Origin: Coniella vitis | Taxonomy: Eukaryota > Ascomycota > Sordariomycetes > Diaporthales > Schizoparmaceae | Length of the DNA stretch: 64,000 nucleotides | Direction of reading: 5' to 3' | Assembly: GCA_011317545.1 (NCBI GenBank) | Contig: WUJK01000009.1 | Coordinates: 806,001 to 870,000, forward strand | Part shown: positions 44,842 through 55,000 of the stretch, one piece after another | Position numbering within the stretch: position 1 is the first letter of the stretch | How the letters are laid out: each line of letters begins with the position of its first letter | Notes under the pieces: model-generated | The model's database searches: none | The model's input: only the letters and a program-made list of their open reading frames with translations | Told to the model about the DNA's origin: nothing | Position numbers and translations under genes: made by a program

Positions 44842-47030
44842 GTTTACGACATGCCGCCTGGAAAAAGGCGAGTATCATTGCCGAGGTGAGTTGCGGCCCA
44901 ATCACTCCGTTAAGGTCGCCTCTAGCTGGTCTGTTCACTGACTCTTGGTTACAGGCCTCGGTGAGGTCCAAAAGCACCAGCTCAAAGGTTTCCACAGCCT
45001 CACAGAGTTTCCGCGTCTCATCCCCCAAAGAGGAAATCTCCCAAGATTACCTCAAAGAGCACTATGCCTCGATCCCCAGGAAAGCGCAACAGAAAAGATC
45101 ACAGGACAGGGTTGGTACTCTCATCGTTTCCTCGTACTCACTTTACTCACCTTGTGGTCACCTTAAAGCTAAGTAACGGTCCTAGGACTTCTACGTTTCG
45201 GTTCTGGAGTCATCGGCGACGAAGAGAGATGCTAGACAGTATATTCAGACATTTGGCCCGACGGTAACCCAAGGCTATGGCTCCCCACCAGCAGCAGGCG
45301 CAGACGCTTCCGCAGCCCCGACAATCCGTATGGATCCGCTGACCAATGGCTCTCGATCCATCTCTGAAACCCCTCGCTTCGTCCAAGGGTCTGTCACGGC
45401 AAAGCAGACTGTAGTGGATGCCCTGCCGCATGTTGCCATCGTCCAATTCAAGCTGCCGCAGAGCGTGGACGATGCTTCCTTGCGCGGTGTGGCAAAGACA
45501 ATCGCCCAACTGAGGGCACTGGGATTGCTCAGTGTCATAGTTCCCGACTGCGAAATCGACCCTCAAGGCACACAATGGTCCCGTTGCGTGAACCAGCAGG
45601 TCTACCGCCTTGCTGGCGCTATTGATGAATTCGGCGAGCCGTGGACCAGCGTTATCGATGGCGCACTGACGAGCCAGCCTTGTTCCCCTGCAGATGGAGA
45701 GTTATACTTGCCTCTTGGCGGGATACGTGTTGACCAAGACGCATCTCTGCTGCAGTCATTGCTCAAGGGATCGGCAGTCATTCTTCCACCAGTTGTGCAA
45801 GGGGACGACGCCAAATCCCGACCCATCAATCCCAGCGAAGCTGTTATTGCAGTCACGCGCTACCTTACCGGACTTCAATTTGCACACCCCTCCACTAAAA
45901 CGCACTCTTCCGATAGCTCTGCAAAGCCTGCAAAGAGGGCCTTTGTGGACCGCGTCATCATACTCGACCCTCATGGCGGCATACCCGCCAAGAATAGATG
46001 GAACAACGCTCATGTCTTTTTAAATCTGGAAGACGAGCTTGAGGGAGCCAGAGCGCACATCATATCGATGGGCTTACAGTCCGCTTCGACATCCAACGCT
46101 GTTGACGTAGCCAAGGTCGCCAAGAGCCACCTGGACAACCTCGAGCTGACCAAAAACACACTCGCAATCTTGCCTTCCACCTCATCAGCCCTCATTACCA
46201 CGCCTAATGCAGCCGCGAACCTGCAGCCGCAGCAGTCTGAAGAAGCAAGCGGCATGGGATTTGTGGGCGCAGTTGGAACGAGGAGAAGCCACAATCCACT
46301 GATCCATAATCTGCTTACAGATCGACCGTCGCATTCGGCATCCTTACCTCTTGGTCGAATCAAGCCGATTTTATGGAAAACAGACCCCGCGTCCAATCCC
46401 GTCATGTCTCCAACCACCTTGGTGAAGAGAGGCATGCCCGTGACGATCTATCCGGAGCCTTCCCCAACAGGCTGGACGCCTCCGAAACCAGGCCAGCCCA
46501 GGCTGAAGCTGACAGACACGTGCGTGGACCTCCCGCGGCTCGTGCACCTCATTGACGACTCGTTCAACCGTAAGCTGGACGTGCAAGACTATCTCAAGCG
46601 CGTGGAGCGAAGCCTAGCCGGCATCATCATTGCTGGCGAATACGAAGGTGGGGCCATTTTGACATGGGAGACGCCCTTTGGTCTGGACGAAGAGACGCTC
46701 TACCAGACGGGCCGTCACGTGCCGTATCTGGATAAGTTTGCAGTGTTGAAGAGGGCTCAAGGCGCGGGTGGCGTGGCAGATATTGTGTTCAATGCCATGG
46801 TGCGCGATTGTTTCCCCGAGGGCGTCTGCTGGCGGAGCCGCAAGAACAACCCTGTAAATAAGTGGTACTTTGAGCGGTCGCGGGGCACAATGAAGCTCGC
46901 CGACTCGAATTGGTCCATGTTTTGGACGACGCCGAATGTGGGTTTGCAGAGCGCGCGGCTCAAGGACTATGAGGATGTGTGCCGCAATATCCAGCCGTCT
47001 TGGGCAGACAATAAGCATATTGTTGATTGA
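44838..47030 (+). CDS. ARG2: Mitochondrial amino-acid N-acetyltransferase (N-acetylglutamate synthase)
   Basis: Three exons: 44838-44885, 44955-45110 and 45186-47030, about 682 aa. N-acetylglutamate synthase makes N-acetyl-L-glutamate from glutamate and acetyl-CoA, the first step of arginine synthesis, in mitochondria. The N-terminus (MSLRHAAWKKASIIAEASVR) is basic with few acidic residues, as a mitochondrial presequence should be. FYVSVLESSATKRDARQYI opens the conserved part; the amino-acid-kinase-like domain follows. The C-terminal acetyltransferase domain holds RSLAGIIIAGEYEGGAILTW, NKWYFERSRGT and LADSNWSMFW. Intron 1 (69 bp) has a good GTGAGT, CTGAC and ACAG but is a multiple of three without a stop, so retention would also encode protein. 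Intron 2 has a weak GTTGGT donor. An in-frame ATG at 44742 is an alternative start. Confidence 0.92.
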
Positions 47031-47275
47031 ACAGGGGAAAAAAAAAAAATTCCGCAGCACCTTTTAGTCATGGCATACATAGTAGAAGAGAGACACTGGA
47101 TACCAAGTGAAGTCTGCCATGCAGACCGCCGCTTGCCCTTCCGGAATTCCGGCTCATTCAGCTGTGCTGGTACTCTTAAGATGCTACCCGATGCTACCAT
47201 ATATGGAAAGGCACTCTGAAGAGTCCCATACTAATGATTGCGATATAAGACCACTGCGGAGCCAAGTCGGGTGTA

Positions 47276-47423
47276 CTATGCTATGTACTATGTACTATAG
47301 TAACTCCAGGTGTACTTTGCTTTGTACAATGCTTCTACGGAGCCCATGGCGCATATATGGAGCTGTACACGTCGCTAGTCGATATAAAGTTTTTTCCATT
47401 TACTATGTACATAGTACTATGTA
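47276..47423. repeat. Cluster of overlapping TACTATGTA/TACATAGTA palindromes
   Basis: TACTATGTA at 47286, then three overlapping copies at 47401, 47408 and 47415. Positions 47401-47416 form a perfect 16-bp palindrome. The strongest concentration of this element in the window. Confidence 0.7.
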
Positions 47424-47812
47424 AATGGCCAGTTGTCTACCGTCTTGACGGGCTTCTTTGCCAACCAGTCGTTCTTGTCGCAGTCGCTCTCTCTCTCTCT
47501 CTCTTTTTCCACTTCTCCTCGTACAAGAATTCAAAATGCGGATTCCCGCAACCTCGACCATGGTAACGCTGGATTGACAGGAAGAACAAGAGGTAGAGAT
47601 TGTTGGCAAACCAGAGTGGCGTGTGTGTGATGAAACGGCCGAGCAGGGATGGGAAGAGATGCGCAGCAGCTGTCAAGCCACCAAACTGTGGGGAACCAGG
47701 GCACGGTCTCCAATCACGCTGCATCCGCACCCTGGTTTCTATCCACTAGGTGAGCTAGTGTGGATCCCCAGATCGCTGCTGCAGTAACCCCCCGCCGGTA
47801 CGTCACCGGGCT

Positions 47813-47836
47813 TACATAGTATCATAGTACATAGTA
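47813..47836. repeat. Paired TACATAGTA elements
   Basis: Exact copies at 47813-47821 and 47828-47836, 15 bp apart, followed by the partial copy TAGTACTATGG. Confidence 0.7.
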
Positions 47837-48161
47837 GTACTATGGTAGTGCTGCGTGCGTGTGCCTTCCTTTGGGCTTTCATTTTTAGCCCAGAGACCGA
47901 GAGAGAAGGAAAGATTGAAGAGAGAGCTGTGCGTGTTTTACACAGTACATACATGGCGGTACCTTGGGTTGGGCGCAGGCTTCAGTACAGACCGCTAAGT
48001 ACTGTGTGAACGAGCAAAGTGCACAACAAACGGGCGCAGTGGTTCCCATACAGTATGCAGAATTGGCAGATCCCTCTTCTATGCACGCGCAACGACGCGT
48101 CCGTCTGCGAGATTTCGGTGGGATTTTTCGTCCGTCTACTGTGTTTCGCAGGTGCTGTACA

Positions 48162-48246
48162 TACATAGTAGTAATAGTAGTAATACCAAGTACTCAACGT
48201 GGCTGGGCACTGCTGGGGTGCCTGGCCATTTTCAGAGTACTATGTA
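48162..48246. promoter_or_regulatory. Two palindromic elements upstream of the DUF1774-type gene
   Basis: TACATAGTA at 48162 and TACTATGTA at 48238, 302 and 226 bp before the start codon at 48464. Confidence 0.5.
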
Positions 48247-48463
48247 CTATGGAGCAGGTGGCTCGTGATATAATTCTTGCCCTTCCCCGCAGCCACATCT
48301 GACGAGCCCTCCTCGCCTTTCACCGTATCCTTCTTCCTTCCCTCCAGATATTGTCAGATATCTTGTTGCTTCAAACCTGGGCCTTTCTCATTGATATCTT
48401 TACTCACCCATTCCTCCCTGGTTTCCTCTTTGAATACCGGTCCTTTGCAGCAGCGCACTCAAG

Positions 48464-49481
48464 ATGGATCGCTTCAATCGGCGTAAGTACTTGATCCCGC
48501 CACATCCCCACCTTGCACATGTGCAATCCTCGAGAAGCTGAGGAGCTGGCTGACTTTTGCGGCTCTAGTCAACCCCTTCTCCAAGAGAGAGGATTACAGC
48601 CAATCGACAATTGTCACCTACAAGATCCTGACTTTTGTGACTTGGGCTTTGTCGGTCGTCGTGTCCATCTACTACTCCGTCGCCGAGGCAGAGACGGACA
48701 ATGGCCATCGTGGCCGCTCCATTCCTGGCCAGAACTACCGCCATCATACTCACTTCACTCTCTTCAACCCTCTCTTGTATACTTACTTGTATGTGTCTCT
48801 CATACCTCTCGCTCTTTGAACCTGGGCTGACAAGCAAACACCGTCACCAGCATCATTTTGTTTGTCTCGCAAATCGGTTACATCTTCCACCTTTTTGCCA
48901 GCGATGTCCGCAAGGTCAACGCAGCCTGCGCCTGCGGCTCGCACTTTATCCTCAACAACCTCCTCCACTTTGCCTTTGTGATGCTCTTTGTGCGTTCTTA
49001 CTTCGTCCCTGCCGAGATCATCCTCATTGTCAACTTCTTCAATCTCTCTTCGCTCGCCTTCCGCCACACCGCGCACCCTCGCTTCATCCACGCACCCGTT
49101 GTCTCGGGCCCTCTCGCCTGGACGTTCGTGGCCCTCTACTGGAACGGCGCCATCATGGTGCCCCACATCGCTGTTGTTGCTGCTGTCGTCGCCAACATCT
49201 TTGTCTGGTCTTTCCTCGCCTACGGTCTCTTTTTCCTCATTGCCTACAAGGACTACACCATGGGTTTCTGGCTCAGTTTGCTGTCTGCCGCCCTGGGCGT
49301 GGCTCAGTTCCACGGCCATGTGCACCTGCAGGGTATTTTTGCTTTTGTCATCATGGGTAACCTCTTTGGCTTGTCTGCGGTCTTTGCTGTCGCGAACTTG
49401 CTGAGCCGTGAGTTGAGCTGGGACCGCAAGACGGACACTGCTACCGATGCGGAGCGCGCTCCTTTGCTGTCTGATGACTAA
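48464..49481 (+). CDS. Multi-pass membrane protein, DUF1774-like
   Basis: Three exons: 48464-48482 (19 nt), 48569-48788 and 48851-49481, about 289 aa. Introns are 86 and 62 bp, both with CTGAC branch sites. The joined protein starts MDRFNRLNPFSKREDYSQST and has about six to seven hydrophobic helices, such as ILTFVTWALSVVVSIYY, FAFVMLFVRSYFVPAEIIL and IAVVAAVVANIFVWSFLAY. The pattern and the QIGYIFHLF stretch recall the fungal DUF1774 family; that assignment is from memory and no function is known. The acidic, hydrophilic C-terminus (TDAERAPLLSDD) ends in a possible dileucine-type sorting signal (ERAPLL), hinting at vacuolar or endosomal location. Confidence 0.8.
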
Positions 49482-50125
49482 AAAAGTTTCACAATGTCGA
49501 TATCATCAAGTATCTGGTTGGTTATGTCTGCTGTATTGGATTTAGGGACACTTGAAAGCAAGAAGGAATGACAACAGTCGTCATGTAGGGGGAAAAGAAG
49601 ATATGGGCTGGTTTGGGCCACAAATCGCACTGGAAAAGAAAATCACAGCTCTCTGATGAGATCGCCGCAGAATTAGAGCAGGTAGGTAGTCACGAGACCA
49701 ATCGTTACGATGAGTTTCATAGCAAGATTATTTGAGCGTCAGGAACTGCTAATCTCATGTCCACAGTACGCATCGCCCGGTCCTGGCCCGTCGGCCCCTT
49801 TCATCATATATTGTAATTATACTTTACCTAGCTTGACTTCATGAAGAGCAGATCAAGCAGGGGAGTTTTTGAGCCAATTTTGTAAACATTTCCTTCACGG
49901 CTTTTTTCACCCTACCTGGGCGCTTAGAGTTACTATGTACGCACTTATGTAAGCATTGTCTTTTACATAGTAATACAAATCTTGGGGCTTATCCGTGCTC
50001 AACTTTAAGAGTCTTTGACATATGATACACTTTCACCCGTTCTCTATCTCGTGCAACTTCACGCTTGCTTACGCGGTGTTTTTCTTCTTCTTCTTTCTTT
50101 TTTCTTTTCATTTTCCACAAATGCG
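49482..50125. other. Intergenic region before the phosphopantetheinyl transferase gene
   Basis: 644 bp with two palindromic elements (49931, 49964) and a CTT-rich leader at about 50085-50115. No gene seen. Confidence 0.7.
49931..49972. promoter_or_regulatory. Two palindromic elements upstream of the phosphopantetheinyl transferase gene
   Basis: TACTATGTA at 49931-49939 and TACATAGTA at 49964-49972, 195 and 162 bp upstream of the chosen ATG. Confidence 0.5.
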
Positions 50126-50291
50126 ATGCAAGGGACTCGAGCGACGGCAGCAGCAGCAAAATCAATACCCCGAACCCTTCACAAATTCCCCTGGAATGTC
50201 AACCTTGGCACCGATATTTGCCATGTCGCGCGCATCCACAAGGTCCTGCAGTCGGCCCGCATGGGACCGCGCTTCATCCGGCGCATCTTGA
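50121..50291 (+). promoter_or_regulatory. Overlapping out-of-frame upstream ATG
   Basis: An ATG five bases before the chosen start (ATGCGATGC) opens a different frame of 56 codons that runs into the coding region. Ribosomes must bypass it to make the enzyme, which could lower expression. Confidence 0.45.
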
Positions 50292-51175
50292 CGCCTGACG
50301 AGAGGTTGCACCCCAAGGTGCGTCCTCTCCTGTTGGAGACAACGTCCATGATGCCTTTGAGTGCAGCAAGTGCAGGCTCGGTGGCTTCTTCGCTAGAGCG
50401 AGCCGAGACAGCGGGTCAGCGGGGGCAGGATGCGATGCGGCAGACGGTGATTGAGGGAGGGAATGATGGTGACGATGTTGGAGTGAAGCATTATGAGGAA
50501 GGGCGCGGTGCCGAACGAGTAACTCGTCACGTCGAGGGCGAGGGCGAGGGCGAGGGCAAGGGTAAAAAGCAGAGTGCAGCGAGTGAGGAGCCGGTGGCTT
50601 CGGTCTCACCTCGTGATTTACAGGTTGCTGCTACTTTCATGGCGGGCAGGTGTGTTTTTTTTTTTTTTTTTTTTTTTTTGGCATCTCTGTTTTTTTCTTT
50701 CTTTTTTCTTGGATCTTCTATTTCCCTCTTTGATTCCCTCCAGGGCTCTCAGCCCTGATTCTCTTCAGTTTTCTCTTGATTCATACTATATCATTTCTTT
50801 CCTCTCCTCTCCCTTCCTCCTTCCTCCTCCTCATCCGCGAAATAGACACAGTACAGCTTCCCTCATTCAGGTCCACACAATTCTAAAATGGAGAAAAATA
50901 AAAACCAAAAAACCCCATGACCTAGATTCGCCGCCAAAGAAGCCGTCATCAAAGCGCACCCCCACCGCGCACTCACCTGGCAAGACATCACCATCCGTCG
51001 CGGCGGCCGGCTGTCCGCACCCGTCCACCCAAACCGAGACGGTGCCCCCGTGGCTATTGTCCGTGGGGAAGGAGATGACGATTATGAGGCCTTGATCAGT
51101 ATTAGCCATGATGGCGAGTATGCTACCGCTGTGTGTTTGGGAGTGGGAGCAGATGAAGTGGAAAAAGCAGCATGA
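50126..51175 (+). CDS. PPT2: Holo-acyl-carrier-protein synthase (PPT2/AcpS-type phosphopantetheinyl transferase)
   Basis: Two exons: 50126-50649 and 50926-51175, 257 aa. It moves 4'-phosphopantetheine from CoA to a Ser of an acyl carrier protein; the short AcpS-type fungal enzyme Ppt2 serves the mitochondrial ACP. Motifs are LGTDICHVARI (Asp binds Mg), the split RFAAKEAVIKAHPHRALTW, and ISISHDGEYATAVCLG. The N-terminus is basic and Ala-rich, compatible with mitochondrial import. The 276-bp intron contains a 25-nt T run near its donor; the junction restores RFAAKEA within one codon. About 90 residues between DERLHPK and the AAKEA motif are a low-complexity insert, including EGEGEGEGKGKK from a GAGGGC tandem repeat. 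The start is the first in-frame ATG. Confidence 0.88.
50534..50562 (+). repeat. GAGGGC tandem repeat within coding sequence
   Basis: About four GAGGGC units encode alternating Glu-Gly in the low-complexity insert of the phosphopantetheinyl transferase. Confidence 0.85.
50655..50679 (+). repeat. Poly(T) run of 25 at an intron start
   Basis: Begins five bases after the GT of the phosphopantetheinyl transferase intron. Length variation here would sit next to the splice donor. Confidence 0.9.
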
Positions 51176-52092
51176 GGAGTTTGAAAAGGGGAGAAGGGGG
51201 GGGGGGCGCGGTTCATACAGCTCCTTGTTAAATGGCAGACGAACGCGGTAGCTATAGACCAACAAGTCTGGCAATTTATCAAACAACTCGCTGGGACCCC
51301 GGTGCCCTCTAGACGCATACGTCAGTCAGTCACGACAAACAACACCGCACATACCCAAACACCCAGCTCGAAAATGACGAGAACGGACCGATTTACCCTT
51401 GTATATCAATAACCCTGGACTGTGAGTGGGAACACCCCACAAGCTTGAGGAAAGCAAGACTCGGGAAGTCTATCCAGGTCAATGAACCGTGGGGCTTGCC
51501 AGTGGACCAGACAGAGAGAGAAGGAGAGGCATGGCTGGTCGCTGAACTCGACAAATGAGTACACACATGGACCTTTTGGGCGCAAAGGATCAAGACTGCG
51601 CGGATTGGCCTTCTGTAGGTGTAGACGGACCAGCCTAGTTCGTATTTATGCCCAAAAGTCCAACGAAAGCTCACGATTATCGCCAGGCTTTTGAGAAATA
51701 GAAACATGGGTCGGCTTGAGTATCATGTTGAAAGATTGTTTGGGCTTTACAGCTCCAGTGAAAGAGTCAGAATGCAGTACTGAAGTCATAATGAACTGCC
51801 TCACGTTCTTGCTACAGCAACAGATCAACGTGTAACAATGACACGAAAAGAAACGCCACGGTGTGATTTACCAAATTTCATGCAGACCCGATGCAAATAT
51901 ACAATCCAGAGGAATAACAGTCCATTCAATAAAATACAAATTCTACAAAATCTTCCGCCAATATAACATTGCTGGCGTTGTTTAGAAATCTAATACTCTA
52001 ATCTCAGCCGGAAACACAATTCCCAAACCCAGACTCCACACACATTACATATCTTCTCAAGACGAGAAAGCAGGAAAAAATCGCTCTTCACC
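51176..52092. other. Convergent intergenic region, PPT2 to dynein
   Basis: 917 bp holding the 3' ends of both genes; a G run at 51199-51208. No gene seen. Confidence 0.75.
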
Positions 52093-55000
52093 TCATGCTG
52101 CCTGTGCAGCCTCCGCCATGACCTGCTCACTCTCATCCAGCAGATCCGTAACCTTTCTCAAATTCTGAATCATGCTCTTGCCCAAGCCCACAAGCAATAA
52201 CTTTTCTGCATTAGCAGGCAAGCCCAGATACGTAGGCGGCTCGCGCTCGGGCAATTTGTGCACCCAATTCATGAAGTCCTGCATGGACGTGCCCGAGGGA
52301 ACCTCGAGGCTCGTCTCATTCCCGTTATTGTTCTCACCACCGCCACCTGGGGCCTCGACCAGCTTGTGGCCGATGTCGTACGCGGCGGGTGTCAAGAATG
52401 AATGCACCAACTGGTTGAGGAGCTTGAAGTCATCTTCATCGTCAATCTTGCCGCCGTAGGTCTCGGTGACGAGGTATCGGATCATATCCCAAGGAATATT
52501 TTGAGGGGCAATATTGGTCCTGTTTTGAGCAACAGTCTCAACCCATGTATCAATGACAAAGGCAGAGCATTCGTACTGTCGTTGGATTATTAGCTTTCAG
52601 TTCAATGCAATCACTCTTTTTCTTGCCCGTTCGCAACTTACATCGCTGTCATTGAATTCCCAGAAGCCTTTCCATCCAAGGTTTGGCGCATATCGCAACC
52701 GCTCCTGCACAACAGCGTGCAAGAACGATAAAAGGAGGTACAATCTCTGCCGCTCGACAGGGCTCTTGTTCGGCCGAGTCGAGAGCGAAGACATCGAATC
52801 CTTCATATTGGCACGTACACCAGCGGGCTGTTCGTACATGAGTACGCGAGACGCGCGGAGCAGGTTGACGGGAATCTTGGGGCTGGATTCCATGGAGAGG
52901 AACAGCCTGAACTCGGGATTGGGGTTGAGTGACTCCATACGTTTCTCGAGGCTCTGCAACCAGGTGGGCGCAAGATGGACATTCTTGATGAGGACCCAAG
53001 ATCCGACCTGTGCAGCGTGGCTGATAGCCTTGTCGGCGCTAGCAAGACCCTCGTTAGAACCCATGGCAATGTTAGTGCACCGGACGCGCGACCTCTCAAC
53101 CAGACTGTCAACCTTGTAGCTAGCGTCGAAGCCTGGAGTCGAGACCAGAGCGATCGGTCGGGTTGCGGGGACTTCAGCGACTGTAGCCTTGAGGTCCTCG
53201 ACAACATCAAAGAAATCGTTGCCGAAGACAAGAGCCACGAAACGCTCTGCCGCAGGAACGAAACGATCCAGTCTGAAGAGCTTGATCAAGAGCAGAGAGA
53301 ATAGTGCTTGATCAGTGGGATCAGTATCGTCACCCCAAATCTTGGGCACGCAGTTCTCAGCGAGTTCTTCGGACAAGAAGCGGTTCCAATCCTCTTGCGA
53401 GACAGCATCCAGCTTCTCCTTGATCGCGGGCACTTTTCTGGCATTGGCGAACGCCTCGTCTGTATCCTCCTTGTCAGTGGAGATGTCCTTGCCTGGGACC
53501 TTTTCGTCGAGAATAACGTCAATCAAGTCCTTGTCCATCTTGTACGGCGATGCCTGAGCCAACAACATGGCCAGAGTGACTCGGTCCTTTTGCAACAGAC
53601 CAAGCGCGGTCCGCTTGAAGGTGTCGATGAATAAAGTCTTGACGATTATGTCGCGGCGTACCCTGTGATCAGCCTCCTTCTCCAGGGCCGGGTTGTTGTG
53701 CAGCACACGATGGAAAATATCCAAGAAGTACTGCAGCGAGAACTGGTAAAAGTGGTTGAGGTAGTGCAACTGCTCAAGGACGGTGAACACGGCACTGCAA
53801 GACCTAGCAATGACACCGTACTCGAGCGTGATTTGGTCGACTTCGGCCATGACGCCTTCCGTATTGCTCATCTTGGCTGAAATTTCGGCAGCCTCGGTCT
53901 TGAGTGTTTCAAGGGTCTCAATCACATTGTCATCATCCAAAATGTTTCCACGGGACTCATTGAGAGCTTGAAGAAGGCGCTTTTCCAGCTGTCGCAAGTG
54001 GACCTTGAATTCGCCCTGCAGCTTGATAAGGTTCGATCGTCTCTCATCCACATCTGGTCGCTCAGACTTGAGCGCATCGTTGAGTGACTGGGTCTGCAGA
54101 CTGCTCTGCGTGACTGTAAAGTTGACGAATGTGGTGCGACTGCAAATATCGGGCGCAAAGGTTGCAGAGGGGTCCCGGGTAGACAAGTAGATCTTGAACG
54201 ACGGCGAAAAGTCAATCTGCTGTTTGCCCAGCTGGATCAGGACACGTCCACCAGTCTTTTGGTATTCCTTGTTCAAGACATGGTTGAGAATTGGGTCAAG
54301 GTGTTCGGCGTCCTGAATCAGGATTGGATTACCAAAGCGCAAGGAGCTTTCCAGTTGTTTTGTGAATGAGTCGTCCAAGAAGCTGGTGACTGTCAAGCGG
54401 CGATCTTTGCACTCCTTCTGCAAGAACTCGTTAACTCTGCCCGAAGGGTCGATGATCAGTGGATATCGGTTGAAGCGCTTCAATATGATGGCATTCTCAG
54501 TGCAGAGATCATCCACTGGCAGACTATTCTCTTGCCACTTCAAGCGCTCATCTGCGGTGGACATGTACTCAGTGAACGGATTGTGGGGTTTGTACTGAAT
54601 GCCGGACAAGTGCAACTGGTGAAACCAGTCTTCCAACATGGCCTTGCGGAATGTTTGATCGTACAGACCACTGTAAGCAAGGAATGCAGCCGCAATGAGC
54701 ACATCTCCAACCAAAGTACTGATTTGCGTTTCAAAGGACTTGCTTCCATCCTCCCAGCGTACACGCTCAGACGACAGACTGTCAAGCAGCTTGACTGATC
54801 GGTCGACCTTGAACTGCACCCTCTGCATTTCTGATTTGATGGCTTGGGTCTCGCTGATGAGCGCAGCGTACTCTTTCTTGTAAGTTGCGATACTCCGCTC
54901 AAGATGGATGATGTTGTTCTCAATAGCCTTGGCCTCGGCCTTTGTCTGTAGAGCCTGCTCCTCCAACTGGTGGACCTCCGCCCTCAAAGGGCCAACTCGA

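Larger units (their letters stand above)
47031..48463. other. Intergenic region dense in TACATAGTA elements
   Basis: 1.4 kb between ARG2-type and DUF1774-type genes. It holds nine exact copies of the 9-mer (47076, 47286, 47401, 47408, 47415, 47813, 47828, 48162, 48238), a poly(A) run at 47038-47049 and a CT run near 47490. No supportable gene. Confidence 0.65.
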
